Shown piece after piece: positions 1 through 12,400 of a stretch of 64,000 bases of DNA; the first letter of the stretch is position 1; every line of letters starts with the position of its first letter. The stretch is from Stentor roeselii (Eukaryota > Ciliophora > Heterotrichea > Heterotrichida > Stentoridae), in contig RSEH01000143.1 of assembly GCA_006503475.1 (NCBI GenBank), positions 1-64,000 of the forward strand. The letters are read 5' to 3'. Position numbers and translations under genes: made by a program. The notes under the pieces were generated by a model that saw only the letters and a program-made list of their open reading frames with translations, was not told where the DNA came from and did no database searches.

Positions 1-1196
1 GAATTCGACACAACCAAATCTTCAACTTCAACAGTTTCTCCAAGAGCTGAATAAAAAGCCCCTAAGTTCCTCGAAAGATAGTAAAACCCGTGATTATCAA
101 GTTGTCTCACAACAACCTTCTTCTTCACATTAACCAAAACCAATTTTTTCGCATCACAAAAAAAACAATTTTCATCATCTTTAAAAAACACAAAGTCTAT
201 CAAAATATCATTTTTTACAAGAGTATCAAGAAGCATTCCATTTTTAAAGTCAAAAACTTGAACATCATTCCTAAAAATCACGACTTCTGAGTAGTTGGGG
301 TGAAGGACAAAGTCAATTTTTCCCATTTCAAAAAACATGAAAATTTTTTGACGATTTAAAACATTCCAAATATTTATCCGATCATTGACGAACTTAGCGA
401 ACAAGTACTTTCCATTATTCGAGACTTTAAAGTAATCAACAGGATTCTGACAGTCAGTCCTAATCTTAAACTCTTTAACATAATTCCAGAAGTTAAAAAT
501 TACGAGATTAAATTTCGAGTTCTGGAAAACAATCATCTTGAACTTCGAGTTCAAAGCAACGACTCTACTTCGATTTCCAGTAATTTTCATCAAAAACCTT
601 TTAGAAGGCAGTTCGAACAAGAAAATCTTTGAATTATCAGAAATGACTAAAAATTTTCCGTCTTCCAAATAAGCTGATGAGTTCGGATTCAGTTTTGAGT
701 CCATTCGAACTGAAAACTCTTCAAAGTATCTGTGAGATTTGAAGTCTTTTGTCATTAAGCAGAGATCAGGCCTTGACAGGCCTGAGGATAAATAATTATC
801 GAAAGGGATTCTTTTGAAATAACTGAAAAAGATTAAAAGTAACTCAAGTTCTAAAAAGTCTTTAAAGTTAAGAGCCTTGTTTTTTAAAATCTCTTCTAAA
901 TTCAAGAGTTTTCTTTCAAGTTTTTGTATTAACTTTGAGCAATCTTGAGATAAATCAGATGATTTCTGGTGAAGGAATAAAAAGATCTTTAATTTTCTTG
1001 TCAGATATTCAATCAAGTCTAGACCTGAATGTGATTCTGAAGGAGAGAAGTGGAAATTAGAAGGAAAGAAAAAGTAGTTAAAATCGCAGTATTGAAAATG
1101 AGGCTTTAAGTACTTTTTCTTTTTGAAGAGGAAACAATCCATGCATTGGACTTGATTGTCCCAGGATTTTGTCAGATTGCTCAGGATGGCTTTCAT
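1..1196 (-). CDS. C2HC zinc-finger / propeller-like protein, copy A (3' end outside window)
   Basis: The reverse strand is open without a stop from an ATG at 1196 to the left edge, giving the first 398 residues of a longer protein. It is a clear paralogue of the gene at 15293-18352: the N-terminus has the same C18-x2-C21, H33, C37 spacing, followed by a helical stretch and then beta-rich repeats ending in short aromatic strands, as in degenerate WD40-type propellers. By comparison with the complete copies about 600 residues are missing beyond the edge. The function is unknown. The C2HC cluster probably binds zinc and the propeller probably binds proteins, but both are inferences. Nucleotide similarity to the 15293 copy is high over the whole overlap by eye, suggesting a fairly recent duplication. 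Confidence 0.85.
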   Translation of the reverse strand, partial: MKAILSNLTKSWDNQVQCMDCFLFKKKKYLKPHFQYCDFNYFFFPSNFHFSPSESHSGLDLIEYLTRKLKIFLFLHQKSSDLSQDCSKLIQKLERKLLNLEEILKNKALNFKDFLELELLLIFFSYFKRIPFDNYLSSGLSRPDLCLMTKDFKSHRYFEEFSVRMDSKLNPNSSAYLEDGKFLVISDNSKIFLFELPSKRFLMKITGNRSRVVALNSKFKMIVFQNSKFNLVIFNFWNYVKEFKIRTDCQNPVDYFKVSNNGKYLFAKFVNDRINIWNVLNRQKIFMFFEMGKIDFVLHPNYSEVVIFRNDVQVFDFKNGMLLDTLVKNDILIDFVFFKDDENCFFCDAKKLVLVNVKKKVVVRQLDNHGFYYLSRNLGAFYSALGETVEVEDLVVSN

Positions 1197-2978
1197 TTTT
1201 ATTATTGGCTGGAGATTGATTATGCCTTATCGAGTTAAAATTTTATTAGAGTAGCTGGTGATTAGACCAAATTTTTTTCGTAGGGAAAAGTTCTTTTAGA
1301 ATTTTTAATGACCAGTGGAATCTTTGAAGGATGTTCAGATTGTTTTCGAATGTTCAACACAAGCTTTACTGAAAGTGGCTTTCGAGGCAAAAACGACGAG
1401 AATGATTATTATTGATCTTAATTATATATCAATTTGGAAAAATTTAAGTAATCAATATTCAATTTTCTTTATATTTACAAATTTTCACTTTTGAGAGAGG
1501 TTGGGTGAATATCCTGTAGGTTTAAACCAAATAAAAAAGTCTATAAAGGAGTATGGGTAAAATTTCATATATCTAATCAGGGTAAAGATTTCGCGATATA
1601 TACTATTTTGGAAAATGATAAGCGTCATTCATAAAGACAGCTTATCTTACTTGTCTCGGTTTTCAATATATCACTTCTATAATCTCATGATTATTAAAGT
1701 AGCTCTTCAAGTATTCGATTATATTATAGTTATTGTGAGAGAGTATATGTACTATGAAAGAATTTCTGTTATTAAGGATGGATATTTAGGAATGATTTAT
1801 AAAAGATATTCAAGATTTAAAAGAACTTTTTAATATGATGCTCTGACGATTGTTGGTTCTCTTTTTTGTTCCTATTACTTTAAAAGTATTTTCTTTGAAG
1901 GCAATTTCAAAATAAGTCGCTTTAAATGATGCAAGAAAGTCTTTAAGTTAAATATACAATCAATAAAAGTAATAATAATAATATTTTAGAACATCAACAC
2001 ACAAAAAAAACACAACATCAGAAGAATATTGATTGATTTGGGTTTTGTATTAATTTTTACCATCGTTCAAATGCCTTTAAAGAAAAATTTTTGAATCTGA
2101 TAGTTTACTGATATTATAAGAAAATGATGAAGAATTCGAGGTAAATCAGGTTAAATCTTTCATGTTTAAAACATAGATAGGGTCGATTTCTTCTGAATCC
2201 TGAATTCATCGAGCTTGAGAGATTTTCATCATATTTCGAGATAATTTATACTCCTCTACATCGAACATTCTACTCAATATTAGTTCATATTAAAAGATTT
2301 TCATCCTCGAATATGTAAACTGTTAGAGTTGATTATTGGGAGGTTTTTGGAAGATGTAAAATTAAGATCATTATGAATTCTATGAATAATATATTCAAAA
2401 TCCTGTCAATTTAAAAATTTACTTAAGAATCTAAAAGAACACCCTGCAGAAACCTTTTTGATGATATCACTTACAATAATTACTTAAGACTATGAAGATA
2501 ACTGCAAAATTTTGGTAAATTATTTCATCATTGTTTTATCTCTGCTAGTTTTAATCTCAGATATTTTCAAATTTAAGGAATTTCTTGTAGATAAATAAAT
2601 CCATAAAATCTCTCTGTTGATATTTAAACTTTAGAATTTATGAGTAAATCTTTTATTTGAGAGATGATCATTTGATAACTGCATACACATATTTGTGAAA
2701 ATTTCCTTGAAATCACTAACTTGATAGATTTCTATAGTTAAAATCATTTAACTTAATCACAATTATTAGGCAGGAATATTTCAAGGTCCGGAAACTTAAG
2801 ATCCTCAATACAAAGTAGCATAGATAATTATTCAAAAATGTAAATATCAAGAATTTCAAATAAAATTTATTTCTAATTAAATATATCAAAGTTAATCAAC
2901 TCAACTTTATTCCTAAATAACTATTCTTTATATTCTTAAAACAAGAATTACGGCATCTCACATAGTTATTCTAATTAT
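1197..2978. other. Long AT-rich spacer without a supported gene
   Basis: This 1.8 kb gap lies between two reverse-strand paralogues and is very AT-rich. The only ATG-initiated frame of any size (1615-1833, forward, 72 codons) has a composition like random AT-rich sequence and no recognisable motif. A reverse-strand stretch near 2100-2260 reads vaguely like coding sequence but is full of stops. I see no RNA gene or mobile element. Confidence 0.5.
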
Positions 2979-5900
2979 CTAAACTAAACGACTATAAAAG
3001 CTCTTTTCATCTCTTTCATAAATGAAGAGTTCATCAAATTTCTCAGATGTTTGAATCTCATGATTACTTGTCTTGAAGTCAAATAAATCAAAGCCTTCCA
3101 GTGTATCTAAATTAATTTTCTTTATTTTCTTTTTTTCTAGTTCATATACCAAGTAATCAGAATTAAAGCAGAGAAAACTACAACAGTTCCTAAGATTAAT
3201 CATTAGTCTTCCTTGAATATCAAAGATTGAAAAGGAATCACCTCCAATAATACAAAAATTTTTAGAATTTCTCGAAATCTTCGCCTGAATTTTTCCAAGT
3301 GATTGTTCCTTGAGTTTAAATTTAGTTTCTTTGTTTGTATTATTCTCGATCCTAAGAAGGATAAATTTCATTTGTTTGGTGTAGAGTAAAAAGTACTGAT
3401 CGTCTAAAATAATACAAAATTTGTACTTTGAATTGCAGAATCTTTTCTCGTAAAGCAGTACTTGAGATGAAAACTCATAAATCCTTATAAAAAGTGACGT
3501 TGTCAAAATAAGATATCGAGAATTCTCTGAAAAATATTGGTGTTCTGAAGCACAGTCTGGAAAGGTATATAGTTTGAGGCTATCTTCAATGTCAACAATC
3601 ATCAAATCGCTATCTTTAACCAAGCAAACGTATTTATTAAGAAATACTCCATTTGTGATGCATCCTTCTGTTGAAAATGTTTGAGTTGCTTCAGTATTTG
3701 AATCATAAACTATTAAAGTTTGATTTGAGAAAAACACCAATAAATTATTTTGAATAAAAGGACTTATTTCTGGATCTAGTTTGAACCTTGTCACAACTCT
3801 TTTTTCAATAACGCTAAATAAAATCACTTCATAATAAAAATCAAGTCCTACCAAAACAACAATTCTCTCAGAACTTTTAATATAAAAAGCATTCTTAATA
3901 TTTCCAAAACATTCAATATCAAAATAATTAATCAAAAAGCTCTTAAAAACCGAGAAAACAGCGAGTTTCGATCCACAATTAAACAAAATCAATCGATCCT
4001 TAACAGCGAAATCAAAAAAGTCAAACTGTTCAACCCTCTTCACCTTTATTTTTCGAATCATAGTTCCAGTCCTAATATCAAAAGCCTTAACCTTCTTATT
4101 AAATAACAAGAAAAGATGCCCAAAACAAGTGAAAAACTTCTTCAATTCACCAAAAGATTTCAACTGAACTTCAAATTTGAGACTTTTGTCCTCCCTTCTT
4201 AGAACTTTTAAAGTATTTCCCTTTACTAATGTTATCATTTTTCCCTCTTCATCGATTGAAGGGGGCGAATCTGATTCAAAGACTTTTGGAAGGCTTGAAA
4301 ATTTTAATACCATAAAATTTTTAGCACTTTTGTTACTTTGGACTAGGAAGTTCTTAGTTGACGTTAATGCAAACCGAGATTTTTCAGGCAAATTGAAAAA
4401 TTCTTCACTTTCTTTCAGAGTTGGAATTATTTTTTCATAAGAGTTTGACGATAAGTTAAAAAATTTATAGATACTTTTTGATTTAATCACGAGAAAGTCG
4501 TTGTTGAATGATTTTAAGGAGTGGTTTTGTGGAAATTCAGTAGGTTTAAATTTATTTGAGTTGAAGAGGTCCCAGGTATGAAGAATGATTTGTTTGGGGT
4601 TGTAATAAACTTTATGGATTTTTCCTTTTTGAAAGATGTACATCTGTTTCATGTTTTTCTCTATAACTATTGATTTTTCCCTAGCAATCTTTTCGATCAT
4701 TTGTCTTTGCTTCTTTTTCATCAAATCTTCACGAATGAAGACATTATAAGAACTAAAATCAACAAAAGGAAATTGTTCCTTAATCAATTCCTCTTTTCCA
4801 TAATTAGACAAACAATTTTTTTTCAAATTCAAAAAATCTTCATTATCACTAAGTAAGTAATTTTCATCCTTGGTTAAAAAGACTATCTGCAGATTTTGCT
4901 TGATTGTAAGAATTATTCGACGACTCTCAACAAGTAAAATTCTCAAACTTCTTTCGTCACAAACAACGAGTTTTTTTCCATTTTCAATCAAAGCTAAAAA
5001 GTCGATAACCAAGTCATTTTCAGTGAGAATCGGAAGAGTTTCTTTCGTTTTTATATTGAACAACAGAATTTCCTTGAGGAATAAGAACAAATACTGAGAA
5101 TCATGAGAAAAAATGAAGTTGTAGTCTTCAAGTTTCTTTATCATGAATACTTCAGAATTGTTTTTCGTTTCAAAAACATGAATTTGTTTATTTTCATATT
5201 TAAAACCAAAGTATTCTGAATCAAAAGACACTTTGATAGTGATTAGGACAGTATCAGAGTGGAATTGATGAGAAAATAACTTTTTCTTAAAATCATAAAT
5301 AACAATTTTCAATCCCTTTCGCTGGTAAATAATTGAATTCAGCCTGCCAAGTAGCCCAAATACTTGGTTCAAACAGTCAAAAACACTACCCAAGCACTTA
5401 TTACTAGAAACTTTAAAAATTACCAGCTTTGAACGATCAGACAGCACTAAAATCCTCCCATCTTCAACAAACTTCGCACTTTTCAAATGAAGTGTTAAAT
5501 CCAGGCAAGTTTCAACATGAAATCTAATCAAATCCAAACGATTGTCGTGAAACTCACCTTTAGAGGCATATTTTAACTTAACAAATGGGCAGTTATAAAA
5601 TTTTTCAAAGGGAAGTATTGAAAAAATATTAGGGAAAAATAGAAATTTTTCCAGAATTTTCATTTCCTTCAAAGTAATTAATAAGGTTGATCGAATTTTT
5701 TTTAATATTTCGTAAATTAACTTTTTCTTGGTCTTTAGTTCATTTTTTTCTTCTGGGCTCAAAGAAACAGTGTTTGATTTCAGGTTGTACTTTAGGATTT
5801 TTAGCTTATTTAGCAAAAAATCAAGGGTTTTTGTGATGATATCTAGATTTTCTTCTGGGATCAAAAAGGTAGGATCGGTGAAAAAGAAATTTCCACAGAC

Positions 5901-6005
5901 TTGATAATGAGTCTCACAATCTTCCCTTTCCAATAAGCTGAAACAGGATCCGCATCTATTGGGTGTAAGGAGTTGTCTCTCATAGCTTAAAAATGAATGG
6001 ATCAT
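2979..6005 (-). CDS. C2HC zinc-finger / propeller-like protein, copy B
   Basis: This encodes 1,008 residues of the same family as the genes at 1-1196 and 15293-18352. I start it at the ATG at 6003-6005. The open frame extends further upstream but only to a TTG, and starting at 6005 places C18, C21, H33 and C37 at exactly the same positions as in both paralogues. Residues 1-40 form the C2HC cluster and about 45-150 look helical. From about 165 to the end there are many short beta-strand repeats with poorly conserved WD-like motifs, enough for two or more propellers. The sequence has diverged strongly from the other two copies, which resemble each other more. No catalytic motif is seen. Its role is unknown; scaffold or adaptor is a guess from the architecture. 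Confidence 0.82.
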   Translation of the reverse strand: MIHSFLSYERQLLTPNRCGSCFSLLEREDCETHYQVCGNFFFTDPTFLIPEENLDIITKTLDFLLNKLKILKYNLKSNTVSLSPEEKNELKTKKKLIYEILKKIRSTLLITLKEMKILEKFLFFPNIFSILPFEKFYNCPFVKLKYASKGEFHDNRLDLIRFHVETCLDLTLHLKSAKFVEDGRILVLSDRSKLVIFKVSSNKCLGSVFDCLNQVFGLLGRLNSIIYQRKGLKIVIYDFKKKLFSHQFHSDTVLITIKVSFDSEYFGFKYENKQIHVFETKNNSEVFMIKKLEDYNFIFSHDSQYLFLFLKEILLFNIKTKETLPILTENDLVIDFLALIENGKKLVVCDERSLRILLVESRRIILTIKQNLQIVFLTKDENYLLSDNEDFLNLKKNCLSNYGKEELIKEQFPFVDFSSYNVFIREDLMKKKQRQMIEKIAREKSIVIEKNMKQMYIFQKGKIHKVYYNPKQIILHTWDLFNSNKFKPTEFPQNHSLKSFNNDFLVIKSKSIYKFFNLSSNSYEKIIPTLKESEEFFNLPEKSRFALTSTKNFLVQSNKSAKNFMVLKFSSLPKVFESDSPPSIDEEGKMITLVKGNTLKVLRREDKSLKFEVQLKSFGELKKFFTCFGHLFLLFNKKVKAFDIRTGTMIRKIKVKRVEQFDFFDFAVKDRLILFNCGSKLAVFSVFKSFLINYFDIECFGNIKNAFYIKSSERIVVLVGLDFYYEVILFSVIEKRVVTRFKLDPEISPFIQNNLLVFFSNQTLIVYDSNTEATQTFSTEGCITNGVFLNKYVCLVKDSDLMIVDIEDSLKLYTFPDCASEHQYFSENSRYLILTTSLFIRIYEFSSQVLLYEKRFCNSKYKFCIILDDQYFLLYTKQMKFILLRIENNTNKETKFKLKEQSLGKIQAKISRNSKNFCIIGGDSFSIFDIQGRLMINLRNCCSFLCFNSDYLVYELEKKKIKKINLDTLEGFDLFDFKTSNHEIQTSEKFDELFIYERDEKSFYSRLV

Positions 6006-6410
6006 TATTATTAGAATGAATTTTGGAAACCAAATAAGTATAAAATTTTCCAAATAAAATAAGTATCGCTTATAATATATAACTGAAAATCTTAAGCCTT
6101 GATGACTTCTGGGTTCCAAATGAAATGTTAAACAAGATAAAAGCTTGATTTGACAAACATTTCTCAGTCTAAGGAATTATCTTTTTTTTCTTTCTGATTC
6201 TTTACTTATTTTAAATAGATTTATAATTGTATATAATGATGATAATAATCATGTTATTAGCATGAAGATTTCCAATTGACTGCTAGATTAGTAAGCTTTT
6301 CAACCAAGTTGAAAAACCGACCATATTTTAAATTCCCAAATTCAAAGAAAATCCAAAAACAACCCCAAAACAAAAACCCCTTAAAATTCCTTAAATCAAA
6401 GCTAAATTAT
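6006..6410. other. AT-rich intergenic spacer
   Basis: This 405 bp spacer lies upstream of copy B and downstream of the surface-protein gene. It contains homopolymer-rich AT sequence, including a purine/C-rich run near 6340-6380, and no open frame with an ATG worth reporting. Confidence 0.5.
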
Positions 6411-9400
6411 CTAGATTAATAAGTAAGCTGCCACAGCGAAGACCAGGGCGACAGCAGCACTGCTACTAGAGTCACTATAATCAAGAGTATAGTTAGAGAC
6501 CGACGAGCAAGTAGGAGTCAAAGGATAGTCATCACAAGAGACACAAGCAATATCATAAACTCCATACCCATCAGTAGTGAAATTGAAGGTGATCTGTTCG
6601 TTTTCTCCAGCAAGAGCTTCATCCCTGCTATCATCATCAGCATCGTCTCCATTTCTATCAAGTCCGAACCTAATATTATCACTGCTGTACTCCGAGATCA
6701 GAGTCGAGTTGATTTCAAGCACACAGTAAAGATACCCGTCGACAGATGTTGTGTAGTTGAAAGTAACGACACCGTCATCAACCTCATCCCAAACTGGGCC
6801 ATATTCCCATTCAGCAGAGTCACTTGCGGAAAGTTCTCCTAAGTCACTGACGGCGACTCCCAAGGTGCTTGCAATGTTGTCAACTCCAACATCGCTAACT
6901 TTTTGTCCGGCTGACTTCTGGTCACTTACTCCACTGATCAAGGTAACTGTTGCTTCTGCTAGTCTTCTTCTTGAACCATCATCGAAAATAATCTGTTGGG
7001 TGTTCATACTCAACAGTTGGCTGAGTTGAACAATCATCTTCGCTGAATCAAGATCTCCAGAAAGTCCCAATGCGTAGGGTTTCAAGGCTGCTGCGGTAGT
7101 CACGTCAACGTAGGCTGAGGGGACATCGCCACCGAAGTAGTTGTCGACGTAGGCGAAGACTGAGTATTCACTGTCGAAAGCGAGTAGTCCCGTGAAGTCG
7201 TAAAGGGTTTGATCATCAGTGTCTTCGATCAGGGATTGTCCGATGAAGAAGACTGATCTGGCAATTTTTAGAAGTTCGATGGAGACCTCTTCATAAGTTT
7301 CGTATTCTTCCCAAGCGTCATCTACTCTTGATTCGTAGTCATCGAGGTAGTCTTCAATGTCCCATTGTTCGTAATCTGATGAACCGAAGTTGTAGGTGTT
7401 GGAAATCAAATAGTCGTATGATACTAAGGTCTCGTTGTATAATTCAAGGGAAATCAAACACCAAGTCACAACTGCCCAGCTATCAGAGCTAATCACTGCT
7501 TCAAATCCTGAAGAAGCAATAGAATCTTCTGGCACTTCCAGTGTGAAAACAGCTGCAGCGTCATAAGCACTTCCAACAACGACTGTGAAGTCATCGAACA
7601 CGAAAGCTGCTGCATTGTCAGAGGCTTCAACAATGATATTGTAAGGTTCTCCATCGACACATCCTTCACATGAAGCATAAATAAATCCTTCAGTTTCGAA
7701 AGCATTCAAAACAAGTCCTTCTTCAGGGAAGAAAGTGATGGTCACGTTTTCTGACTCAGCATAGAAGTTGAAAGTCACAGTGTCATAAGGAGAAACACTT
7801 CTTGGGTCCTGTGAGATTGAGACTTGATAAGGAAGTGAAACTCCTGAGATCGGGATGAAGAAAGAGCTTCCATCAGGGATGTCAACGCTGATGTCATAAG
7901 TGTAGAAAGAGCTGACTTGAAGCTTAGTCTTCAGGTAAGTTCCGTAAACAGTGTCGAAGTCTTCATATGGTGTTTCGTCAATTGTCCAGACAATGTAGTA
8001 CATGCCTTCAGGGCAATCAGAAGGTGCTCCGATCCAGAACTCAGCAGTGGGGTTGAAGAAGTCCAGGGTGTAAACTCCATCATCACTTAACTCAATTGTT
8101 CCTTCCACCTCATAAGATCCGACTTCAGCAGTTAAAGTAACTGTATCAGTCAAAAGTGCATCAGAATCACTAACTTCACCATCTTCATAATTAAGAGGAA
8201 CAATCGAGAAGGTCCCGCTGTAAGTTCCAGGAGTGATAACAATAACTTCTCCATCATTAACAAGGAAAGTGTTCACATAAACGATTTCAAATCCGAAGTA
8301 AGCTCCATTCAAGTTATCAAAAGAAATCGATGAAACATCTTCATCTTTTTCTCCATAAGCAACACAGAATTTTCCAGTCCAATAAGAAGCGTCTTCATAT
8401 TCATAGTCAGTCAGATTCATTTCCAAGCTCCACTTAGGGGTAATCAAATCTTCAACAGTGAAGGTGGCCCAGCTGGCATCAGTGAACTCCTGAGCAGCAG
8501 ACAAGGTGAAAGTGACGATATTGTCACTCACAGGGCAACTGCTAGTTGAAAGGGTGACTTCAGCATCGCCAAGGCTAAGTGAGCAAGTGACTGAGTCAGA
8601 GTTGTCGAAGTCCAGGTTGTAAGGAGCTGGGAACATCAAGAGTAAAGTGCTTTCAGCTGTCGCGCTCACTGTCACGAAGGCCTCGACTGACAAGGAGTGG
8701 GTCTGAGAGTCGCTTGAGAACTCGGGGGTCGCGAAGTACACGTCGATGTCGTTTGAAACTGAAGAGTCGAAGGTCAAGTCAGATGATAAGGCTTGACTGC
8801 TGGTGAAGGTCATGTTCACGTCGGTCACGTACACACTCCAACTGCCTGATGCTGAAGGGTTGTTCAGCTCGACTTCGAAAACGATCTCGGTGTCTGCTTC
8901 GTAGTCTTCTGATACTGTGTATTCTAACACCCAGTGACTTACTGAGTAGAAGTAACCGTCTTCAGCCCATAAGAACATTTCGTCACCGTAGTCCTCGAAG
9001 TTGTAAACATCGCCTAGAGCTATGTTGTAGTCAGAGGAAGCATCGAACAACAGGCAAGAACCAGCGTCTAAGGCAGTGTCAAGTTTTACTGTGAAAGTGT
9101 GGACTGATGAGAATCCTGGCACTGAGTTGCTTGTAGAAACTGTGAATGATGTAACATCCACGGTTTGGGCAATGACTGAGTATTTAGTTGTGTCAGAAAC
9201 GAAATCTGTTGAGCCTCTGCTCACTGTCACAGTAACAGTTTGTTCACCTGAAGTGCTTGGAGTAAAGGCTAAGTCTTTAATAATAGTGATAACATCTCCT
9301 GCGGCCAGAGCTTGGTTAAGGGTTACAGTCAAGACACCTGAACTAATTGAAACTGAATCAAATCCTAAACTGCACCAAGTATTGGTTTCGACATCAAGAT

Positions 9401-12400
9401 CATCAGAGAAAGAGGCATCAATATCGATTTGATCTCCTGATTCAAGGTCAATTTTAGTACTGAATGAAATTCCAAAGTAAACATCAACACTTCCTTTCAA
9501 GTCTGGGTAAATCCAGGCTGAGTCATCACTGATAGTGTAAGCCGGATTATCTACTCCTGCGATTGTGGTCACCACCTTATTAGTTGTATCATCAGTACTC
9601 TGAGTCCATGTAATATCAGTACCTTGGTCATAATCAATAGTGACTGAAGTAAAGCCAATCCATTGATCATCAGCATCAGTTGAAGCCATCTCAGGAAGTT
9701 CAAGGCCTTCAACTTTGACAATAAGTGAAGGATTTTTTGATGACTCGAAGGTTATTGCTGAAGTTGTTGTCCATGTTCCTGAACTAGGAGAGCCACTTAA
9801 AGCAGTTCCTCCAAGAGTCACAGTCCAGGTTCCGTAATTTGTCCAAGATGATCCTAAGACAATAGAAATTGCAGCTCCTCTATAAACATATCCTGTGATT
9901 GGAAGAGTCAATGTTATATCAACAGTTTCTCTAGCAAATGTATAAGAGTTTGACTTTGATGGAGTATAAGTTGGTGTTCCAATTGTCGCAGCTGTTCCCG
10001 TTGCATAACTGTAAGTATTAGACTGGTAAGAGGCGCAAGTAGCTGATGAATAATCACTTCCACTAGCAGCTGCAAAGTAAACAACTTGAGAAACAGTGTT
10101 GTCATACCAAGGATTTGTCACTACGGCTGAAAAAGTAGACGTACCTGCTGTAGCTGTTGTTTTTCCTGTATAGATCTGGAAGTCACCAGCAGTCATAGTT
10201 GGGCTTGTAAATGTAAAATCGGTTCCTTCATAGAAGATAGCCCAGTTGTATGTGGCAGCTGAAGTCGTGAAACTGAACGAAACTGCTGTAGGATCTGTAT
10301 CTGTTGCTGTTAAAGTTTTAGCTGTATCACTAATAGCAACTTCTGCGGCTGCAGTTGTACCAGCCACTGCAGTTTCAGTGGTTAAGAGAGTCTCAACATC
10401 ATCTGCATCAACAACATAGACAGTCACCTCAACTGTTGGATCAGTAGCAGTAACTGCCGGAAGTGGGAATGTGATAGTCAATCCTGATGAGCTAATATCC
10501 GAAATAGTAAACTGAATATTAGTAGCATCAATAACATCAGCCTCATCATTATCAGCTCCCAATGCACTAATCGGATCAAGAGTCGCAATAGTCCCGAAAT
10601 TAGAAAAGTCCACATCAGTAAATTCTAAATTAATCATTAGTGTGTATCCACTGAAATCGAAATTATAAGAGGGAGTAATAGAAACCTTTGCTGGCATACC
10701 TGCTACATAGACATCTTGACAAAGTAAATTGAAAGCAACAGTTGTTAAATCAGCTGAATTAGTAATATACCAAGGAGCTGAGTAAGCATAAGTAAGGCCA
10801 GATGTTACTGCTAGAGTAACAACGACCTGAGGGGTGTTTTCCAGGAAGGTAACAAGGCCAGGAAGGAAAATAGGCTCAGCTCCTCCAGTACCTCCACTAA
10901 TATAGATAAAAACTTCATCGGCAGCAGTAGTTACAGCAAGAGCTGGATTTTTTATGGTAATTGATGTAGATGCAGTGAAACTCGTTACCAAAGTGATATC
11001 ATCTGTCAGTGAATCTGTTCCTACAGTAAAACCATTTTTTGTAGCAATTTGAGCCTTGAAATTTGCTGGGAAACCGATATTATTGGTTTGGAAAGTTGAA
11101 ACTGATTTAATAACTGGCGCATATATTGTGATAGTGTAACCTTCTGAAGCCAAGATAACTGGTGAAGTGAATAAAAGTCCGATTCCATGAGCACCAGTCG
11201 TTCCAACTGTATTTATTCCTAAACTACTACTCGCACTAGTGTAAATGCCGATATCATCAACCACAAATGCAGTTCCAGTCAAAGATATATCAGCGAATTC
11301 CGAATCCCAAGTATCAATATCGTTAGTTCCATCACTAGTTGTAATTGAAGTTATTCCAATAGTTCCAGCAGTAATTTCAACCAAGTTTATAATTTTGATA
11401 CTGGTTTTAGCTTTAATAGCAGCACTTCCGACAGTAAGAGTCAAAGTATTAGTCGTAGCTCCAGAAATAGCTGCAGTTGTAAAAGCGCTATCAACGACAA
11501 TTCCACATTCTCCAGCAGCAGTAATATCCTGATTAGCAGCAGACTCATATGTCTTCGAGCAAAGTTCAACTCCATTCACAACAATTACAACTTTACCGGC
11601 GGCTGGAATATCATGATCTGCTGAGAGAGTAAGAGTCATATAAGTGACCATTCCATCGTACATGTTAGTGGTTTTAATAGCAGTGTGCACAGGTGCCCAA
11701 GAACTAACTGAAACTGATCCAGCTACGACATCATCGCTAGGTCCAGTACCCGAAACCCATTTCAAGAGAGTAGGTGCTCCATATCTCCAAACCTTAAGAG
11801 ACCAATAATAGCCTGATCCAGAAGTAACAACACTTGGGTTAGAGAATCCACTAAGTGTAAAAGTGAAATTTGCATTATCATCTCCAGAAAGATCTTCAGT
11901 CAGTCCAATAAGATAAAGATCTCCATCATCACTAAGAGTAGCTCCATCATCAGGGAAAGCGACAGCGTTGGTACTTTCATTAAGAGCAATAGTAAGAGTG
12001 TCAAACGTGAAGTCTGCATCCAAACTAAGCACGAAGTAGTCTCCTCTATAAAGGTTTTCTCCAGTGGCCAAAGCGAATGAAAACGAGAGAGTCGCATCAG
12101 CAGAAACAACGAAATTACTTGTATCGAACTCAACAGTCAAAGTATTTTCATCTTCAGTTGGTTGAGCATCAATAAGGGCGAAGTGGGCAAAAGCAGTGTC
12201 TTCGGCTAAGACTTGTCCGCCATCTGATTCTCTTACGACAAAGTGAATAGGTCCGTAAGTACCAGCGGCGAAAGTATAGGTCGACACATCACAAGTGATT
12301 TGATAGTCAGTCACATCTCCGTTTCCATAGTAATCGATATCGCAGTCAAGAGAGTCATCATCAGCTGCGATGTAGGCTTCTACAAATCCTGATGATAAAT

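Noticed and set aside
1615-1833. Forward ATG frame of 72 codons in the first spacer
   Set aside because: Its Ile/Tyr-rich composition is that of random AT-rich DNA, with no motif and no intron linking it to other exons.
6006-6119. 38-codon extension of propeller protein copy B
   Set aside because: It starts at TTG, and starting at 6005 gives exact register with the zinc ligands of both paralogues.
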